64,000 nt of DNA from Escherichia sp. E1V33 (GTDB taxonomy: Bacteria; Pseudomonadota; Gammaproteobacteria; Enterobacterales; Enterobacteriaceae). Shown piece by piece: positions 27,728 through 38,272 of this stretch (its first letter is position 1; every line of letters starts with the position of its first letter). The stretch covers positions 124,001 to 188,000 of the forward strand of contig NZ_RHJI01000015.1 in the NCBI RefSeq assembly GCF_004211955.1, read 5' to 3'. A model generated the notes under the pieces. It made no database searches. It saw nothing but the letters and a program-made list of their open reading frames with translations, and was not told where the DNA came from. The position numbers were made by a program, and so were the translations under genes.

Positions 27728-27929
27728 GTTAATTTCCTCACATCATGATGCGGATGAGTGTTTCAAAAAGCACATTTGACCGTGCAAGATGATGCGATTC
27801 TATCAACTTCGCGGACTGTTTTTTTGTTACCCGTGGCAAATAATTGCAAATAATATCATTTTGCAAAACGAAATTGTGAGGCAGATAACACTTTTGCCCC
27901 TGGGCATGGTCAAGGGGCGGTAAGTGGAA

Positions 27930-29009
27930 TTATCGGCGACGGTAAGATTTTTGCGCCGTGTTCACTTTATAAAGATAGCGACGAGACTCCGCAGAAGGAT
28001 GGCGGGTCGTCAGCGTCTGATAAACATCGCCCGGTGTCATGGTATTAATAATATTAGCAGCCTGAATCTTATCGTTAGAGAAAACGCGTAACACGCTGCC
28101 TGCGCCACCGTTATAGGCGGTGATGACGGCATAACGCCGCGACGTTGGGTTATCAATTCCGCCGAGATAGACATTGTTCAGTATCGCCAGATACGCGGTG
28201 CCGGTATCAATATTACTGGCAGGATCAAACAAGAAACTGCGGCTCGGCGTACCGGATTTCCCCTGTGAACGGAAAACATCTTTCCCGGCTGTGTGTTGTA
28301 CCACCTGCATTAATCCCAGCGCATCGGAACGGCTGACCGCATACGGGTTAAAGGAAGATTCGGTCTGCATAATTGCCAGAATCAGCGACTCATCAACGCC
28401 ATATTTCCGTGATGCCTGGCGGACCATGCCGAGATATTTATGCGCACGTTTATCAAGGTGGTTCGGCACCATGTTAATGGTGACGCTATAGATGATATGC
28501 AGCCCGTTGCTGCGGCTTTGCAGACGGTTTTTCAGCAGATAATCCGCGAAGTTGCTCGCGCGACCTTCCCAGCGAATCGGCTGCCCGGTGTTATCTACCA
28601 CCTGACCGTAAAGGAAAGGTTCTTTCGAAATCGTAATATCATCAACGTCGGAATAGAGATCGACCGAACTCGGATCGTCACCCATCAGCAACGTTTTAAT
28701 AATTGCCCGACGCAGATGCGCAGCAGGTTCTGTCCCGGCGATAGTTTCGATAGTGATCGTACCGTCATCGAAGTTGATGTGGCTGCGGGTCTGATATTGA
28801 TCGGTGTATTTCACGTAGTCCTTAGGACCGGCGATCACCACCTCTTTGAATCCCCAGATGTTCTCAATATTGTGGGCAAATTGCCCCATCAGAATATCAA
28901 AACCGTTGGTATCTTTGACCCAGGCTTCGTTATAGGTATCGCCTTTTTTGGTCGTCGAACAGGAGATGAGCAACGGCGCAATCAAAGCCAGCGCGAGATA
29001 TTTTTTCAT
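27930..29009 (-). CDS. mltC: MltC, membrane-bound lytic transglycosylase C
   Basis: MltC cleaves peptidoglycan glycan strands to anhydromuropeptides at the outer-membrane inner leaflet. The 359-residue protein has a lipoprotein signal with the lipobox LLISC (Cys about 17), an N-terminal DUF3393 domain and a C-terminal SLT domain. The catalytic glutamate is in MQTESSFNP and the substrate-site segment is [15 protein letters not shown]. Two adjacent ATGs exist; I use the second. It is followed by nupG, with yggX and mutY upstream. Confidence 0.94.
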   Translation of the reverse strand: MKKYLALALIAPLLISCSTTKKGDTYNEAWVKDTNGFDILMGQFAHNIENIWGFKEVVIAGPKDYVKYTDQYQTRSHINFDDGTITIETIAGTEPAAHLRRAIIKTLLMGDDPSSVDLYSDVDDITISKEPFLYGQVVDNTGQPIRWEGRASNFADYLLKNRLQSRSNGLHIIYSVTINMVPNHLDKRAHKYLGMVRQASRKYGVDESLILAIMQTESSFNPYAVSRSDALGLMQVVQHTAGKDVFRSQGKSGTPSRSFLFDPASNIDTGTAYLAILNNVYLGGIDNPTSRRYAVITAYNGGAGSVLRVFSNDKIQAANIINTMTPGDVYQTLTTRHPSAESRRYLYKVNTAQKSYRRR

Positions 29010-29073
29010 CATTCCGGGTGCGTGTTGTGTTTGTTTTTATGCAAGTTGCCGGAGGCGTGCTCCGGCACTGTTT

Positions 29074-29352
<279 letters not shown>

Positions 29353-29376
29353 TCATCCTCTTTATCGACTCACGCG

Positions 29377-30429
29377 CTAAACCGGCGCGCCAGTGCGTAA
29401 CTGCTGTAACAAACGCTCCACGGGAGCCGCCAGGCCAACTGACGGCGGTTGCGCTAAGTTATACCAGAGCGCATTGCCTTCATCCATGCAACCGGTGAAT
29501 GACGACACGGGAAGCCACATAGGCACAATATCTAAATGGAAATGGCTGAAGGTATGACGAAACGCGGTCAGTTGCGTCAGGTTATCGGCAGCAATCTGCC
29601 GTTGCGCCAGCCACTGCCGCAAACTGTCTTCGTCGGCAAACTGCGGGAAACAGTATAAACCGCCCCACAATCCACTTGGCGGGCGCTGCGCCAGCAATAC
29701 TTCATCTTCGTGCTGTAACAGCAAAAAGTAGCCAGTGCGCTCCGGCAGCGTCTGTTTCGGTTTTTTGCCCGGATAAAGCGACCAGCTATTATTAGCGGCG
29801 GCAATACAACCGTTTTGTAGCGGGCAGAGCGAACATTTCGGCTTCGAACGCGTGCATATCATCGCGCCTAAATCCATCATCGCCTGATTAAACCGCTCCA
29901 CGCCGACGGCAGGCGTCACCTGCTCGCTCAGATTCCACAGTTTATTCTCGACCTCTTTTTTCCCTGGCCAGCCGCTTACAGCATAGCAGCGTGCTAACAC
30001 GCGTTTGACGTTACCGTCGAGAATCGGAAAGTGCTTACCCAGAGAAAGCGAGAGAATCGCGCCTGCAGTGGAACGCCCTACGCCTGGTAACGCCGCAACT
30101 TCCTCAAAGGTTTCCGGGAATTTACCGCCGTGTAAGGTGGCAACTTGCTGTGCCGCTTTATGCAGATTGCGCGCGCGGGCGTAATAGCCAAGTCCGGTCC
30201 ATAAGTGGAGAACTTCATCCAGCGGCGCATTGGCGAGATCGGTCACCGTCGGGAAACGCGCCATAAAGCGTTCAAAATAGGGGATAACGGTCGCAACCTG
30301 AGTTTGTTGCAACATCACTTCTGAGAGCCATACTTTGTAGGGCGTCTTGTCAATTTGCCAGGGCAGCGTTTTCCGCCCGTATTTATCGTACCAGTCCAGA
30401 ACCTGGGCTGAAAATTGCGACGCTTGCAT
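29377..30429 (-). CDS. mutY: MutY, adenine DNA glycosylase
   Basis: MutY removes adenine mispaired with 8-oxoguanine or guanine. The 350-residue protein has the helix-hairpin-helix glycosylase domain with SEVMLQQTQ (catalytic Glu37), the [12 protein letters not shown] hairpin and LDGNVKRVL (Asp138). A four-cysteine cluster loop (C-x6-C-x2-C-x5-C) starts near 192, and a C-terminal NUDIX-like domain recognises 8-oxoG. I use the ATG at 30429 (MQASQFSAQ), the accepted N-terminus; ten extra codons are open upstream. It is divergent from trmB. Confidence 0.96.
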   Translation of the reverse strand: MQASQFSAQVLDWYDKYGRKTLPWQIDKTPYKVWLSEVMLQQTQVATVIPYFERFMARFPTVTDLANAPLDEVLHLWTGLGYYARARNLHKAAQQVATLHGGKFPETFEEVAALPGVGRSTAGAILSLSLGKHFPILDGNVKRVLARCYAVSGWPGKKEVENKLWNLSEQVTPAVGVERFNQAMMDLGAMICTRSKPKCSLCPLQNGCIAAANNSWSLYPGKKPKQTLPERTGYFLLLQHEDEVLLAQRPPSGLWGGLYCFPQFADEDSLRQWLAQRQIAADNLTQLTAFRHTFSHFHLDIVPMWLPVSSFTGCMDEGNALWYNLAQPPSVGLAAPVERLLQQLRTGAPV

Positions 30430-30589
30430 GGTCACCGAATTCACTGTTGTTGGGGGCAAGATTGCAGCACAGCGGCGGCGGGGTGTAAACCGGAACTTTC
30501 CGCAGCTACGGCCTTATCATGCTTGCATCCGCCAACTAACTTTGGATAATGCCCGTTTTCAGAACACTTTCACAAGCGACTAAATCTTT

Positions 30590-31309
30590 ATGAAAAACGA
30601 CGTCATCTCACCGGAATTTGATGAAAACGGCCGCCCACTGCGCCGTATCCGTAGTTTTGTGCGCCGCCAGGGGCGACTGACCAAAGGCCAGGAACATGCG
30701 CTGGAAAACTACTGGCCGGTGATGGGCGTTGAGTTCAGCGAAGATATGCTGGATTTCCCTGCGCTTTTTGGCCGTGAAGCGCCGGTGACGCTTGAGATTG
30801 GTTTTGGCATGGGCGCTTCGCTGGTGGCAATGGCTAAAGAACGCCCCGAGCAGGACTTCCTCGGCATTGAAGTGCATTCACCGGGCGTTGGTGCATGCCT
30901 GGCTTCTGCGCATGAAGAGGGCTTAAGCAACCTGCGCGTGATGTGCCACGACGCGGTTGAAGTGCTGCATAAAATGATTCCTGACAATTCATTGCGCATG
31001 GTGCAGCTCTTTTTCCCTGACCCGTGGCACAAAGCGCGCCATAATAAACGCCGTATCGTTCAGGTGCCGTTTGCCGAACTGGTAAAAAGCAAACTGCAGC
31101 TGGGGGGCGTATTCCATATGGCGACCGATTGGGAACCTTATGCGGAACATATGCTCGAAGTGATGTCTTCCATTGACGGTTATAAAAACCTGTCAGAGAG
31201 CAACGATTACGTACCGCGCCCGGCATCACGTCCGGTGACGAAATTTGAACAACGTGGTCATCGTCTTGGTCACGGAGTATGGGACTTAATGTTCGAGAGG
31301 GTGAAATAA
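30590..31309 (+). CDS. trmB: TrmB, tRNA (guanine-N7)-methyltransferase
   Basis: TrmB makes m7G46 in tRNA variable loops using SAM. The 239-residue protein carries the class I SAM site [11 protein letters not shown] near residue 69, [15 protein letters not shown], and the catalytic [15 protein letters not shown] motif near 140. The stop codon overlaps the yggL start (TAATG). Confidence 0.96.
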   Translation: MKNDVISPEFDENGRPLRRIRSFVRRQGRLTKGQEHALENYWPVMGVEFSEDMLDFPALFGREAPVTLEIGFGMGASLVAMAKERPEQDFLGIEVHSPGVGACLASAHEEGLSNLRVMCHDAVEVLHKMIPDNSLRMVQLFFPDPWHKARHNKRRIVQVPFAELVKSKLQLGGVFHMATDWEPYAEHMLEVMSSIDGYKNLSESNDYVPRPASRPVTKFEQRGHRLGHGVWDLMFERVK

Positions 31310-31635
31310 TGGCAAAGAACCGTAGCCGTCGTCTGCGTAAAAAAATGCACATCGACGAATTCCAGGAATTAGGATTTTCGGTGGCATGGCGATTCCCGGA
31401 AGGTACATCGGAAGAACAGATTGATAAAACCGTTGATGACTTTATTAACGAGGTTATCGAACCGAACAAACTGGCCTTTGACGGCAGCGGTTATCTGGCC
31501 TGGGAAGGTCTGATCTGTATGCAGGAAATCGGCAAATGCACCGAAGAACATCAGGCGATTGTGCGTAATTGGCTGGAAGAGCGCAAACTGGATGAGGTAC
31601 GCACCAGCGAACTTTTCGATGTTTGGTGGGACTAA
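31309..31635 (+). CDS. yggL: YggL, DUF469 ribosome-associated protein
   Basis: This 108-residue protein of the DUF469 family is reported to associate with the 50S ribosomal subunit. It starts with a basic patch ([14 protein letters not shown]) followed by DEFQELGFSVAWRFPEG and ends LFDVWWD. The ATG at 31309 overlaps the trmB stop; the open frame further upstream is internal to trmB. Confidence 0.92.
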   Translation: MAKNRSRRLRKKMHIDEFQELGFSVAWRFPEGTSEEQIDKTVDDFINEVIEPNKLAFDGSGYLAWEGLICMQEIGKCTEEHQAIVRNWLEERKLDEVRTSELFDVWWD

Positions 31636-31667
31636 TAAAGCATACGGGCGATGACAAATGTAAAACT

Positions 31668-31746
<79 letters not shown>

Positions 31747-31818
31747 ATGGATAACGTGTACTTTGTCAGCAATCTGGGGCCAGCAAATGCTGGCCTGATT
31801 TGTTCTTGAGGGAAGACT

Positions 31819-32538
31819 ATGATGCGCAAAATGCTGCTGGCGGCAGCACTTTCAGTGACGGCAATGACCGCTCACGCCGACTACCAGTGCAGCGTTACGC
31901 CGCGTGACGATGTGATTGTCAGCCCGCAAACCGTGCAGGTGAAGGGCGAAAACGGCAACCTGGTGATCACGCCAGACGGCAACGTGATGTACAACGGTAA
32001 GCAATATTCCCTGAACGCCGCCCAGCGCGAACAGGCGAAGGATTATCAGGCTGAGCTGCGTAGCACGCTGCCGTGGATTGATGAAGGCGCGAAAAGCCGC
32101 GTCGAGAAAGCACGCGTTGCGCTGGATAAAATTATTGTTCAGGAGATGGGCGAAAGCAGCAAAATGCGCAGCCGTCTGACCAAACTTGATGCGCAGCTGA
32201 AAGAACAGATGAATCGTATTATCGAAACGCGCAGCGATGGCCTGACGTTCCACTATAAAGCAATTGATCAGGTTCGCGCCGAAGGCCAGCAATTAGTGAA
32301 TCAGGCGATGGGCGGGATTTTGCAGGACAGCATTAACGAAATGGGCGCGAAAGCGGTGCTGAAAAGTGGCGGTAACCCGTTGCAGAATGTGCTGGGAAGC
32401 CTGGGGGGACTGCAATCCTCAATCCAAACCGAGTGGAAAAAACAGGAAAAAGATTTCCAGCAATTTGGCAAAGATGTCTGTAGCCGTGTTGTGACTCTGG
32501 AAGACAGCCGTAAAGCCCTGGTCGGGAATTTGAAATAA
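31819..32538 (+). CDS. yggN: YggN, exported DUF2884 protein
   Basis: This 239-residue protein has a signal peptide (about residues 1-20, cleavage after AMTAHA). A beta-rich start (YQCSVTPRDDVIVSPQTVQV) leads into a long helical region up to the C-terminus. It belongs to DUF2884, with no established function. It stands alone between two intergenic regions and looks intact. Confidence 0.88.
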   Translation: MMRKMLLAAALSVTAMTAHADYQCSVTPRDDVIVSPQTVQVKGENGNLVITPDGNVMYNGKQYSLNAAQREQAKDYQAELRSTLPWIDEGAKSRVEKARVALDKIIVQEMGESSKMRSRLTKLDAQLKEQMNRIIETRSDGLTFHYKAIDQVRAEGQQLVNQAMGGILQDSINEMGAKAVLKSGGNPLQNVLGSLGGLQSSIQTEWKKQEKDFQQFGKDVCSRVVTLEDSRKALVGNLK

Positions 32539-32643
32539 TCCTCTAGTTTAAGACGGCATAATGCTTTTTTATGCCGCTTAATTCTTCATTTTGTTACCTG
32601 CCTCTAATTTTTATAGATCTCTAAAATCTATTCATGAAGTTAA

Positions 32644-32686
32644 TTGTTTAACGTCAAATTTCCTATACAAAGCTAAGGGATAATAC
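32644..32686 (+). promoter_or_regulatory. ansB promoter with an FNR-type site centred at -41.5
   Basis: TTGTT-TAAC-GTCAA at 32644 to 32657 matches the FNR consensus TTGATnnnnATCAA at 8 of 10 positions. A -10-like TAATAC lies at 32681 to 32686. With a start site near 32692 the FNR site centre falls at about -41.5, the class II activator position. This agrees with the known anaerobic induction of ansB by FNR with CRP. Confidence 0.7.
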
Positions 32687-32714
32687 GTAGCGTTCACGTA
32701 ACTGGAGGAATGAA

Positions 32715-33761
32715 ATGGAGTTTTTCAAAAAGACGGCACTTGCCGCACTGGTTATGGGTTTTAGTGGCGCAGCATTGGCATTACCGAATATCACTATTTT
32801 AGCGACCGGCGGGACTATTGCTGGTGGTGGTGACTCCGCAACCAAATCTAACTACACAGCAGGTAAAGTTGGCGTAGAAAATCTGGTCAATGCGGTGCCG
32901 CAACTGAAGGACATTGCGAATGTTAAAGGCGAGCAGGTCGTGAATATCGGCTCCCAGGACATGAACGATAATGTCTGGCTGACACTGGCGAAAAAAATTA
33001 ACACCGACTGCGATAAAACCGACGGCTTCGTTATTACCCACGGTACTGACACGATGGAAGAGACTGCTTACTTCCTCGACCTGACGGTAAAATGCGACAA
33101 GCCCGTGGTGATGGTTGGCGCAATGCGTCCGTCCACCTCCATGAGTGCAGACGGTCCATTCAACCTGTATAACGCGGTAGTAACTGCGGCAGATAAAGCC
33201 TCCGCCAACCGTGGCGTTCTGGTAGTGATGAACGACACCGTGCTGGATGGTCGTGACGTCACCAAAACCAACACCACTGATGTAGCGACCTTTAAGTCTG
33301 TTAACTACGGTCCGCTGGGATACATTCACAACGGTAAGATTGACTACCAACGTACCCCGGCACGTAAGCACACCAGCGACACGCCGTTTGATGTCTCTAA
33401 GTTGAATGAACTGCCGAAAGTCGGCATTGTTTATAACTACGCTAACGCATCCGATCTTCCGGCTAAAGCCCTGGTAGATGCGGGTTATGACGGCATCGTT
33501 AGCGCCGGTGTGGGTAACGGTAACCTGTATAAATCCGTGTTCGACACGTTGGCAACCGCCGCGAAAAATGGCACTGCGGTAGTGCGTTCTTCCCGTGTGC
33601 CGACGGGAGCTACCACTCAGGATGCCGAAGTGGATGATGCGAAATACGGTTTTGTTGCCTCTGGTACGCTGAACCCGCAAAAAGCGCGCGTCCTGCTGCA
33701 ACTGGCTCTGACGCAAACCAAAGATCCGCAGCAGATCCAGCAGATCTTCAATCAGTACTAA
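32715..33761 (+). CDS. ansB: AnsB, periplasmic L-asparaginase II
   Basis: AnsB hydrolyses asparagine to aspartate and ammonia in the periplasm as a homotetramer. The 348-residue precursor has a 22-residue signal peptide (cleaved before LPNITILATGG). The mature enzyme shows the nucleophile region ATGGTIAGGGDS (Thr12), the second catalytic motif HGTDTMEET (Thr89-Asp90) and a Lys in the VGAMRPSTSMSADG and MNDTVLDGRDV region typical of type II enzymes. The start has a GGAGG ribosome binding site. Confidence 0.97.
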   Translation: MEFFKKTALAALVMGFSGAALALPNITILATGGTIAGGGDSATKSNYTAGKVGVENLVNAVPQLKDIANVKGEQVVNIGSQDMNDNVWLTLAKKINTDCDKTDGFVITHGTDTMEETAYFLDLTVKCDKPVVMVGAMRPSTSMSADGPFNLYNAVVTAADKASANRGVLVVMNDTVLDGRDVTKTNTTDVATFKSVNYGPLGYIHNGKIDYQRTPARKHTSDTPFDVSKLNELPKVGIVYNYANASDLPAKALVDAGYDGIVSAGVGNGNLYKSVFDTLATAAKNGTAVVRSSRVPTGATTQDAEVDDAKYGFVASGTLNPQKARVLLQLALTQTKDPQQIQQIFNQY

Positions 33762-33768
33762 TCACTTC

Positions 33769-33792
33769 GCCCCGGTATCGCGCCGGGGCTTA
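33769..33792 (+). terminator. Hairpin terminator after ansB
   Basis: A perfect 7-bp stem (GCCCCGG with CCGGGGC) lies 8 bp after the ansB stop, but the T tail is short. Confidence 0.6.
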
Positions 33793-33877
33793 ATCACTTC
33801 AGACTCACGTCCATTGCCAATTGTGATTACGCTAATGATAATCACTTGAATAAATTATTCCGCGTGAGGGTGTTCCG

Positions 33878-34885
33878 GTGAAAAAGCAATGGATTGTAGG
33901 CACTGCGCTGTTTGTGTTGATGTCTGGTAATGTCTGGGCAGATGGCGAACCGCCAACTGAAAATATCTTAAAAGATCAATTCAAAAAGCAGTATCACGGC
34001 ATTCTCAAGCTTGATGCCATCAGTTTAAAAAACCTTGATGCGAAAGGTAATCAGGCCACCTGGTCAGCAGAAGGCGATGTTTCTTCCAGCGATGATCTCT
34101 ATACCTGGGTCGGTCAGTTGGCAGATTACGAACTGCTGGAACAGACATGGACGAAAGATAAACCGGTAAAATTCTCGGCGATGTTAACCAGTAAAGGAAC
34201 GCCCGCGTCTGGCTGGTCGGTGAACTTTTACTCTTTTCAGGCGGCAGCCAGCGATCGTGGTCGGGTGGTCGACGATATCAAAACGAATAATAAATACCTG
34301 ATCGTGAATAGCGAAGATTTCAATTATCGCTTTAGTCAGCTTGAGTCTGCATTGAATAACCAGAAGAACTCGATTCCTGAGCTGGAAAAGGAAGTGAAAG
34401 AGCTTGATAAGAAAATGGTGGCGGCGCAGAAAGCAGCGGATGCATATTGGGGAAAAGATGCAAACGGTAAGCAAATGACCCGCGAAGACGCCTTTAAAAA
34501 AATTCACCAACAGCGTGATGAGTTTAATAAACAGAATGATAGCGAGGCGTTCGCGGTTAAATATGACAAAGAGGTTTATCAACCGGCGATTGCGGCATGT
34601 CATAAACAGAGTGAAGAGTGTTATGAAGTGCCGATTCAGCAGAAACGAGATTTCGATATCAACGAACAACGGCGACAGACTTTTCTGCAATCACAAAAAC
34701 TTAGCCGTAAATTGCAGGATGACTGGGTAACGCTCGAAAAAGGGCAATATCCGTTAACGATGAAAGTTTCAGAAATAAACAGTAAAAAAGTCACGATTTT
34801 GATGAAAATTGACGATATCAACCAGGCTAATGAACGCTGGAAAAAAGATACCGAACAATTGCGGCGCAATGGGGTGATTAAGTAA
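33878..34885 (+). CDS. yggM: YggM, exported DUF1202 protein
   Basis: This 335-residue protein has a signal peptide (cleavage near GNVWA-D), a mixed N-terminal domain, a coiled-coil segment at about 160-190 (ELEKEVKELDKKMVAAQKAA) and a charged C-terminal part. It belongs to DUF1202; function unknown. The start has a GAGGGTG ribosome binding site. It converges with hemW. Confidence 0.88.
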   Translation: MKKQWIVGTALFVLMSGNVWADGEPPTENILKDQFKKQYHGILKLDAISLKNLDAKGNQATWSAEGDVSSSDDLYTWVGQLADYELLEQTWTKDKPVKFSAMLTSKGTPASGWSVNFYSFQAAASDRGRVVDDIKTNNKYLIVNSEDFNYRFSQLESALNNQKNSIPELEKEVKELDKKMVAAQKAADAYWGKDANGKQMTREDAFKKIHQQRDEFNKQNDSEAFAVKYDKEVYQPAIAACHKQSEECYEVPIQQKRDFDINEQRRQTFLQSQKLSRKLQDDWVTLEKGQYPLTMKVSEINSKKVTILMKIDDINQANERWKKDTEQLRRNGVIK

Positions 34886-34911
34886 TTTTTGCGATGACGC
34901 ATGAGTTGTAG

Positions 34912-34941
34912 CCGAATGCTGCGTACACGCCGCATCCGGCA
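34912..34941. repeat. Single REP unit between yggM and hemW
   Basis: One REP-like unit ending ACGCCGCATCCGGCA. Confidence 0.75.
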
Positions 34942-34949
34942 ATACAAAT

Positions 34950-36086
34950 TTACTCAGCCAGAAAAAGCTCCAGCAGCGAATTTAAAAACAACTTCCCATG
35001 TTCCGTTATCTGCCAGTAATCCGCACACTCAGTGAGATAACCCTGAGCGATAGCCTCTTCTAACTGTGGGCGAATAACTTCTTCAGAAAGGCCAGTATAC
35101 TGGCTAAACTCCATGCGCGGCGCGGCCTCCAGCAACCGGAAGCGATTCATAAAGAACTCAAACGGCTTATCTGCGGCTTCTACATCACGCTGGCTTTCCA
35201 GATACCTTCCCTGCATAAAACCACGCGGATGGCGCGTTTTGGTGGTACGCAGAATGCGCCCATCCGGGAAGGTCACTTTGCCGTGTGCGCCGCAACCAAT
35301 ACCGATGTAGTCACCAAAGCGCCAGTAGTTGAGATTGTGCTGGCACTGATAACCGGGTTTGGCGTAAGCGGAAGTTTCATATTGCTGATAACCCGCTGCG
35401 GTTAACAACTGATGCCCCTGTTCGAAAATATCCCATAACGCATCATCGTCCGGCAGTACGGGAGGACGCGAGCCAAACAGCGTATTAGGTTCGATGGTCA
35501 GTTGATACCAGGAAAGATGCGGCGGATTCAGTTCAATGGCCTGGCGCAGATCGCCAAGCGCCTCTTCCAGTGATTGATCCGGCAGCCCATGCATCAAATC
35601 AAGGTTAAAACTACGCAGCCCCAGCCCGCTTGCCAGATTCACAGCTCGTTTCGCTTCTTGCGGGCCATGAATGCGCCCAAGTCGTTTCAGCTTTTCTTCG
35701 CTAAAACTCTGTACGCCAATAGAGATGCGGTTCACGCCAGCACGCTGATAATCGACAAAGCGATCGGCTTCTACCGTACCAGGGTTCGCTTCCATAGTAA
35801 TTTCTGCATCCGCTGCCAGCGGCAAACGCGCACGCACGCCGTCCAGCAGCGTTTGCATCGCTGGGCCGGAAAGCAGGCTCGGCGTACCACCGCCAATAAA
35901 AATTGTCTGCACTTCACGGCCCTGAGCGTAAGCCACATCGTTGTCCAGATCGCAAAGAAGATGCTGAACATAATCGTCGTGCGGCACTTCTCCTTTCAAC
36001 GCGTGAGAGTTGAAATCGCAGTACGGGCATTTCTGCACGCACCACGGGATGTGAATGTAGAGACTCAGCGGCGGTAATTTAACCAT
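34950..36086 (-). CDS. hemW: HemW, radical SAM heme chaperone
   Basis: HemW is a radical SAM protein related to coproporphyrinogen dehydrogenase HemN that binds heme and is proposed to deliver it to respiratory proteins. The 378-residue protein has the cluster motif [10 protein letters not shown] near residue 16 (C-x3-C-x2-C), the GGGTPS SAM segment and the NPGT segment. Like other HemW, it lacks the extra upstream cysteine of HemN. It overlaps rdgB by 8 bp. Confidence 0.94.
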   Translation of the reverse strand: MVKLPPLSLYIHIPWCVQKCPYCDFNSHALKGEVPHDDYVQHLLCDLDNDVAYAQGREVQTIFIGGGTPSLLSGPAMQTLLDGVRARLPLAADAEITMEANPGTVEADRFVDYQRAGVNRISIGVQSFSEEKLKRLGRIHGPQEAKRAVNLASGLGLRSFNLDLMHGLPDQSLEEALGDLRQAIELNPPHLSWYQLTIEPNTLFGSRPPVLPDDDALWDIFEQGHQLLTAAGYQQYETSAYAKPGYQCQHNLNYWRFGDYIGIGCGAHGKVTFPDGRILRTTKTRHPRGFMQGRYLESQRDVEAADKPFEFFMNRFRLLEAAPRMEFSQYTGLSEEVIRPQLEEAIAQGYLTECADYWQITEHGKLFLNSLLELFLAE

Positions 36087-36672
36087 TACGTAAAGCGTCC
36101 AGCAGCAGTTTCAACGCCTGACCACGGTGGGAAATGGCGCTCTTTTCTTCGCGAGTCAGTTCAGCAGCGGTTTTCCCTTCGGAAGGTACGAAGAAGATTG
36201 GATCATAACCAAAGCCGCCAGTACCCGCAGGTTCACGAGTAATCACGCCTGGCCAGCTACCGTGGCACACCAGCGGAGTCGGATCTTCCGCGTGACGCAG
36301 ATATACCAGCACGCAGTGGAAACGCGCCTGACGTTGGTCGTCCGGTACGTCTTTCAGTGTTTCCAGCAGTTTTTGCAGATTCTTTTGATCAGTCGCGTCT
36401 TCACCGGAATAACGCGCGGAGTAAATGCCTGGCGCGCCACCAAGTACATCTACCGCCAGACCGGAGTCGTCGGCAATTGCCGGTAAACCGGTCACTTTTG
36501 CCGCATGGCGCGCTTTCAGAATCGCGTTTTCGATAAAGGTCAGGCCGGTTTCTTCAGCGGAATCTACGCCGAGGTCTGTTTGGGCCACGATATCAAGACC
36601 GAAGTCGCTAAGCAGCGACGCCAGCTCACGCACTTTACCGGCATTGCCGGTTGCGAGGACAACTTTTTGCAT
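36079..36672 (-). CDS. rdgB: RdgB, dITP/XTP pyrophosphatase
   Basis: RdgB hydrolyses dITP, ITP and XTP to prevent inosine and xanthine incorporation into DNA. The 197-residue protein has the start [14 protein letters not shown], the [16 protein letters not shown] segment near 68 and the C-terminal [10 protein letters not shown]. It is in the minus-strand run yggS-yggT-yggU-rdgB-hemW, with overlaps or close spacing throughout. Confidence 0.96.
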   Translation of the reverse strand: MQKVVLATGNAGKVRELASLLSDFGLDIVAQTDLGVDSAEETGLTFIENAILKARHAAKVTGLPAIADDSGLAVDVLGGAPGIYSARYSGEDATDQKNLQKLLETLKDVPDDQRQARFHCVLVYLRHAEDPTPLVCHGSWPGVITREPAGTGGFGYDPIFFVPSEGKTAAELTREEKSAISHRGQALKLLLDALRNG

Positions 36673-36679
36673 AGGATAC

Positions 36680-36970
36680 CTAATTAATTAACGCCGCGAT
36701 TTCTGGCGGGATTTGTTGCGGATTAATGATTTTAATTTGTTTGTGGCGGCCAAGTTCGCCTTTCTCAATCACCACCTGGCTTTTGGCAACCCGGAATTGC
36801 TTACCGAGAAACTTCACCAGATGGTTGTTGGCCTGACCGTCAACCGGCGGTGCGGTAATGGCGACTTTTACCTCGTCGCCATGTAAACCGACAATAGAAT
36901 CACGGCTGGCTTTCGGCTGAATATAGAGCCGTAAAACCAGACCGTCATCGTTAACTGTTACGGCACTCAT
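36680..36970 (-). CDS. yggU: YggU, DUF167 protein
   Basis: This 96-residue protein has the DUF167 fold segments [34 protein letters not shown] and [12 protein letters not shown]. Function is not established. I use the ATG at 36970, which overlaps the yggT stop (ATGA); an ATG 12 bp upstream lies inside yggT. Confidence 0.92.
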   Translation of the reverse strand: MSAVTVNDDGLVLRLYIQPKASRDSIVGLHGDEVKVAITAPPVDGQANNHLVKFLGKQFRVAKSQVVIEKGELGRHKQIKIINPQQIPPEIAALIN

Positions 36971-37533
36971 AACGCCATCCACAGCCCCGGCAGCAGCATA
37001 TTTCCGGTCGCCTGTAATACTTCTGCGACACCCATATTGATGACATACAGCAGCAGAACGAGGATCATCGGCGAGAAGTCAATCCCACCCATTGCCGGTA
37101 GCAGGCGGCGAATCGGGCGCAGCAGCGGATCGGCCAGCTGAATCAGCACGTATTCAATTGGGCTACGACCCTGGCTTACCCAGCTCATAATCGCCATCAC
37201 CAGCAGGACCCAGAAAATCAGCAGGCCGATGGTTTTCAACAGAATCAGCAAACCTGCAATCCAGATGATCGGCAGGAAGGTCACCACTTTGAACAGCACG
37301 ATGGCTTTGATAAAACTCAAAATGTACGCGACCAGCAGTGAGGCGCTGTCAATCGGCCCCATTGCCGGAATAACGCGGCGCAGTGGCCCGATAATAGGCT
37401 GCGTCACCTTCACCACAAACTGTGAGAAGGGGTTGTAAAAATCACAATGAGCCCACTGCATCCAGATGCGTAATAACAGCACCATGGTATACAGCTCAAT
37501 GACCGTTGAAAGCAGGAAAGTCAACGTATTCAT
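36967..37533 (-). CDS. yggT: YggT, integral membrane protein
   Basis: This 188-residue inner-membrane protein consists of two repeated YGGT domains. Each has the pattern of a membrane span, YNPFSQFV or [15 protein letters not shown], and [11 protein letters not shown] or [11 protein letters not shown]. Role in the cell is uncertain. It lies between yggS (17 bp upstream) and yggU. Confidence 0.92.
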
Positions 37534-37550
37534 GGCGTTCTTTTAATTCC

Positions 37551-38255
37551 TTATTTTTTAGAGTAATCACGCGCACCAAAAATTGCAGTGCCGATACGAA
37601 CCATCGTGCTACCTGCCGCAATGGCGGCTTCCATATCGTCCGACATTCCCAGAGAGAGCGTGTCGATATGCGGGTAGCGTGTTTTCAGTCCGGTAAATGC
37701 TACAGCCATTTGGCGTGCAACTTCAAACTGCCTTACATATTCTGACTCAGGCGCAGGGATTGCCATCAACCCGCGCAGACGTAAACGCGGTAGTTCAGCG
37801 ACCGCAGCGGCCAGCTCGTCCAGTTCAGCCAGTTGAATCCCGGACTTACTGTTTTCATCACTAATATTAATTTGAATCAGTACATTAAGAGGGGGAAGTT
37901 CTGCCGGTCGCTGGTCGTTCAGGCGGGTAGCGATACGCAAACGGTCGATGGTATGACACCAGTCGAAATGCTCTGCCACCAGGCGGCTTTTATTAGACTG
38001 CAACGGGCCAATAAAATGCCATTCTAATCCTGTTACGCCCAGTTCCTGAAAGTGGCGAATTTTATCTACCCCTTCCTGAACGTAGTTTTCACCAAATTGA
38101 CGCTGCCCGGCATCAATGGCTTCTGCGATGGCGCTCGCAGGTTTTGTTTTACTGACTGCAAGCAGCGTAATTTCTTCTGGAGAACGGCCGCAACGCGTTG
38201 CAGCCGCTGAGATTTTGTCCCGGACCTGTGCCAGGTTATGCGCAATATCGTTCAT
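37551..38255 (-). CDS. yggS: YggS, PLP homeostasis protein
   Basis: YggS is the pyridoxal-phosphate-binding protein (PLPBP) that buffers PLP in the cytoplasm; it resembles the barrel of alanine racemase but has no known enzyme activity. The 234-residue protein shows the PLP lysine in LLAVSKTKP (Lys36), the FGENYVQEG segment, WHFIGPLQSNK and the phosphate site SLGMSDDMEAAI. It is divergent from yggR, 17 bp apart, so the two share promoter DNA or overlap transcripts. Confidence 0.95.
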   Translation of the reverse strand: MNDIAHNLAQVRDKISAAATRCGRSPEEITLLAVSKTKPASAIAEAIDAGQRQFGENYVQEGVDKIRHFQELGVTGLEWHFIGPLQSNKSRLVAEHFDWCHTIDRLRIATRLNDQRPAELPPLNVLIQINISDENSKSGIQLAELDELAAAVAELPRLRLRGLMAIPAPESEYVRQFEVARQMAVAFTGLKTRYPHIDTLSLGMSDDMEAAIAAGSTMVRIGTAIFGARDYSKK

Positions 38256-38272
38256 TTTCCGAGGATCTTAGT

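Noticed and set aside
32799..33716. A 305-codon minus-strand frame
   Set aside because: Antisense to ansB, whose motifs and signal peptide are unmistakable; the antisense product is not protein-like in composition.
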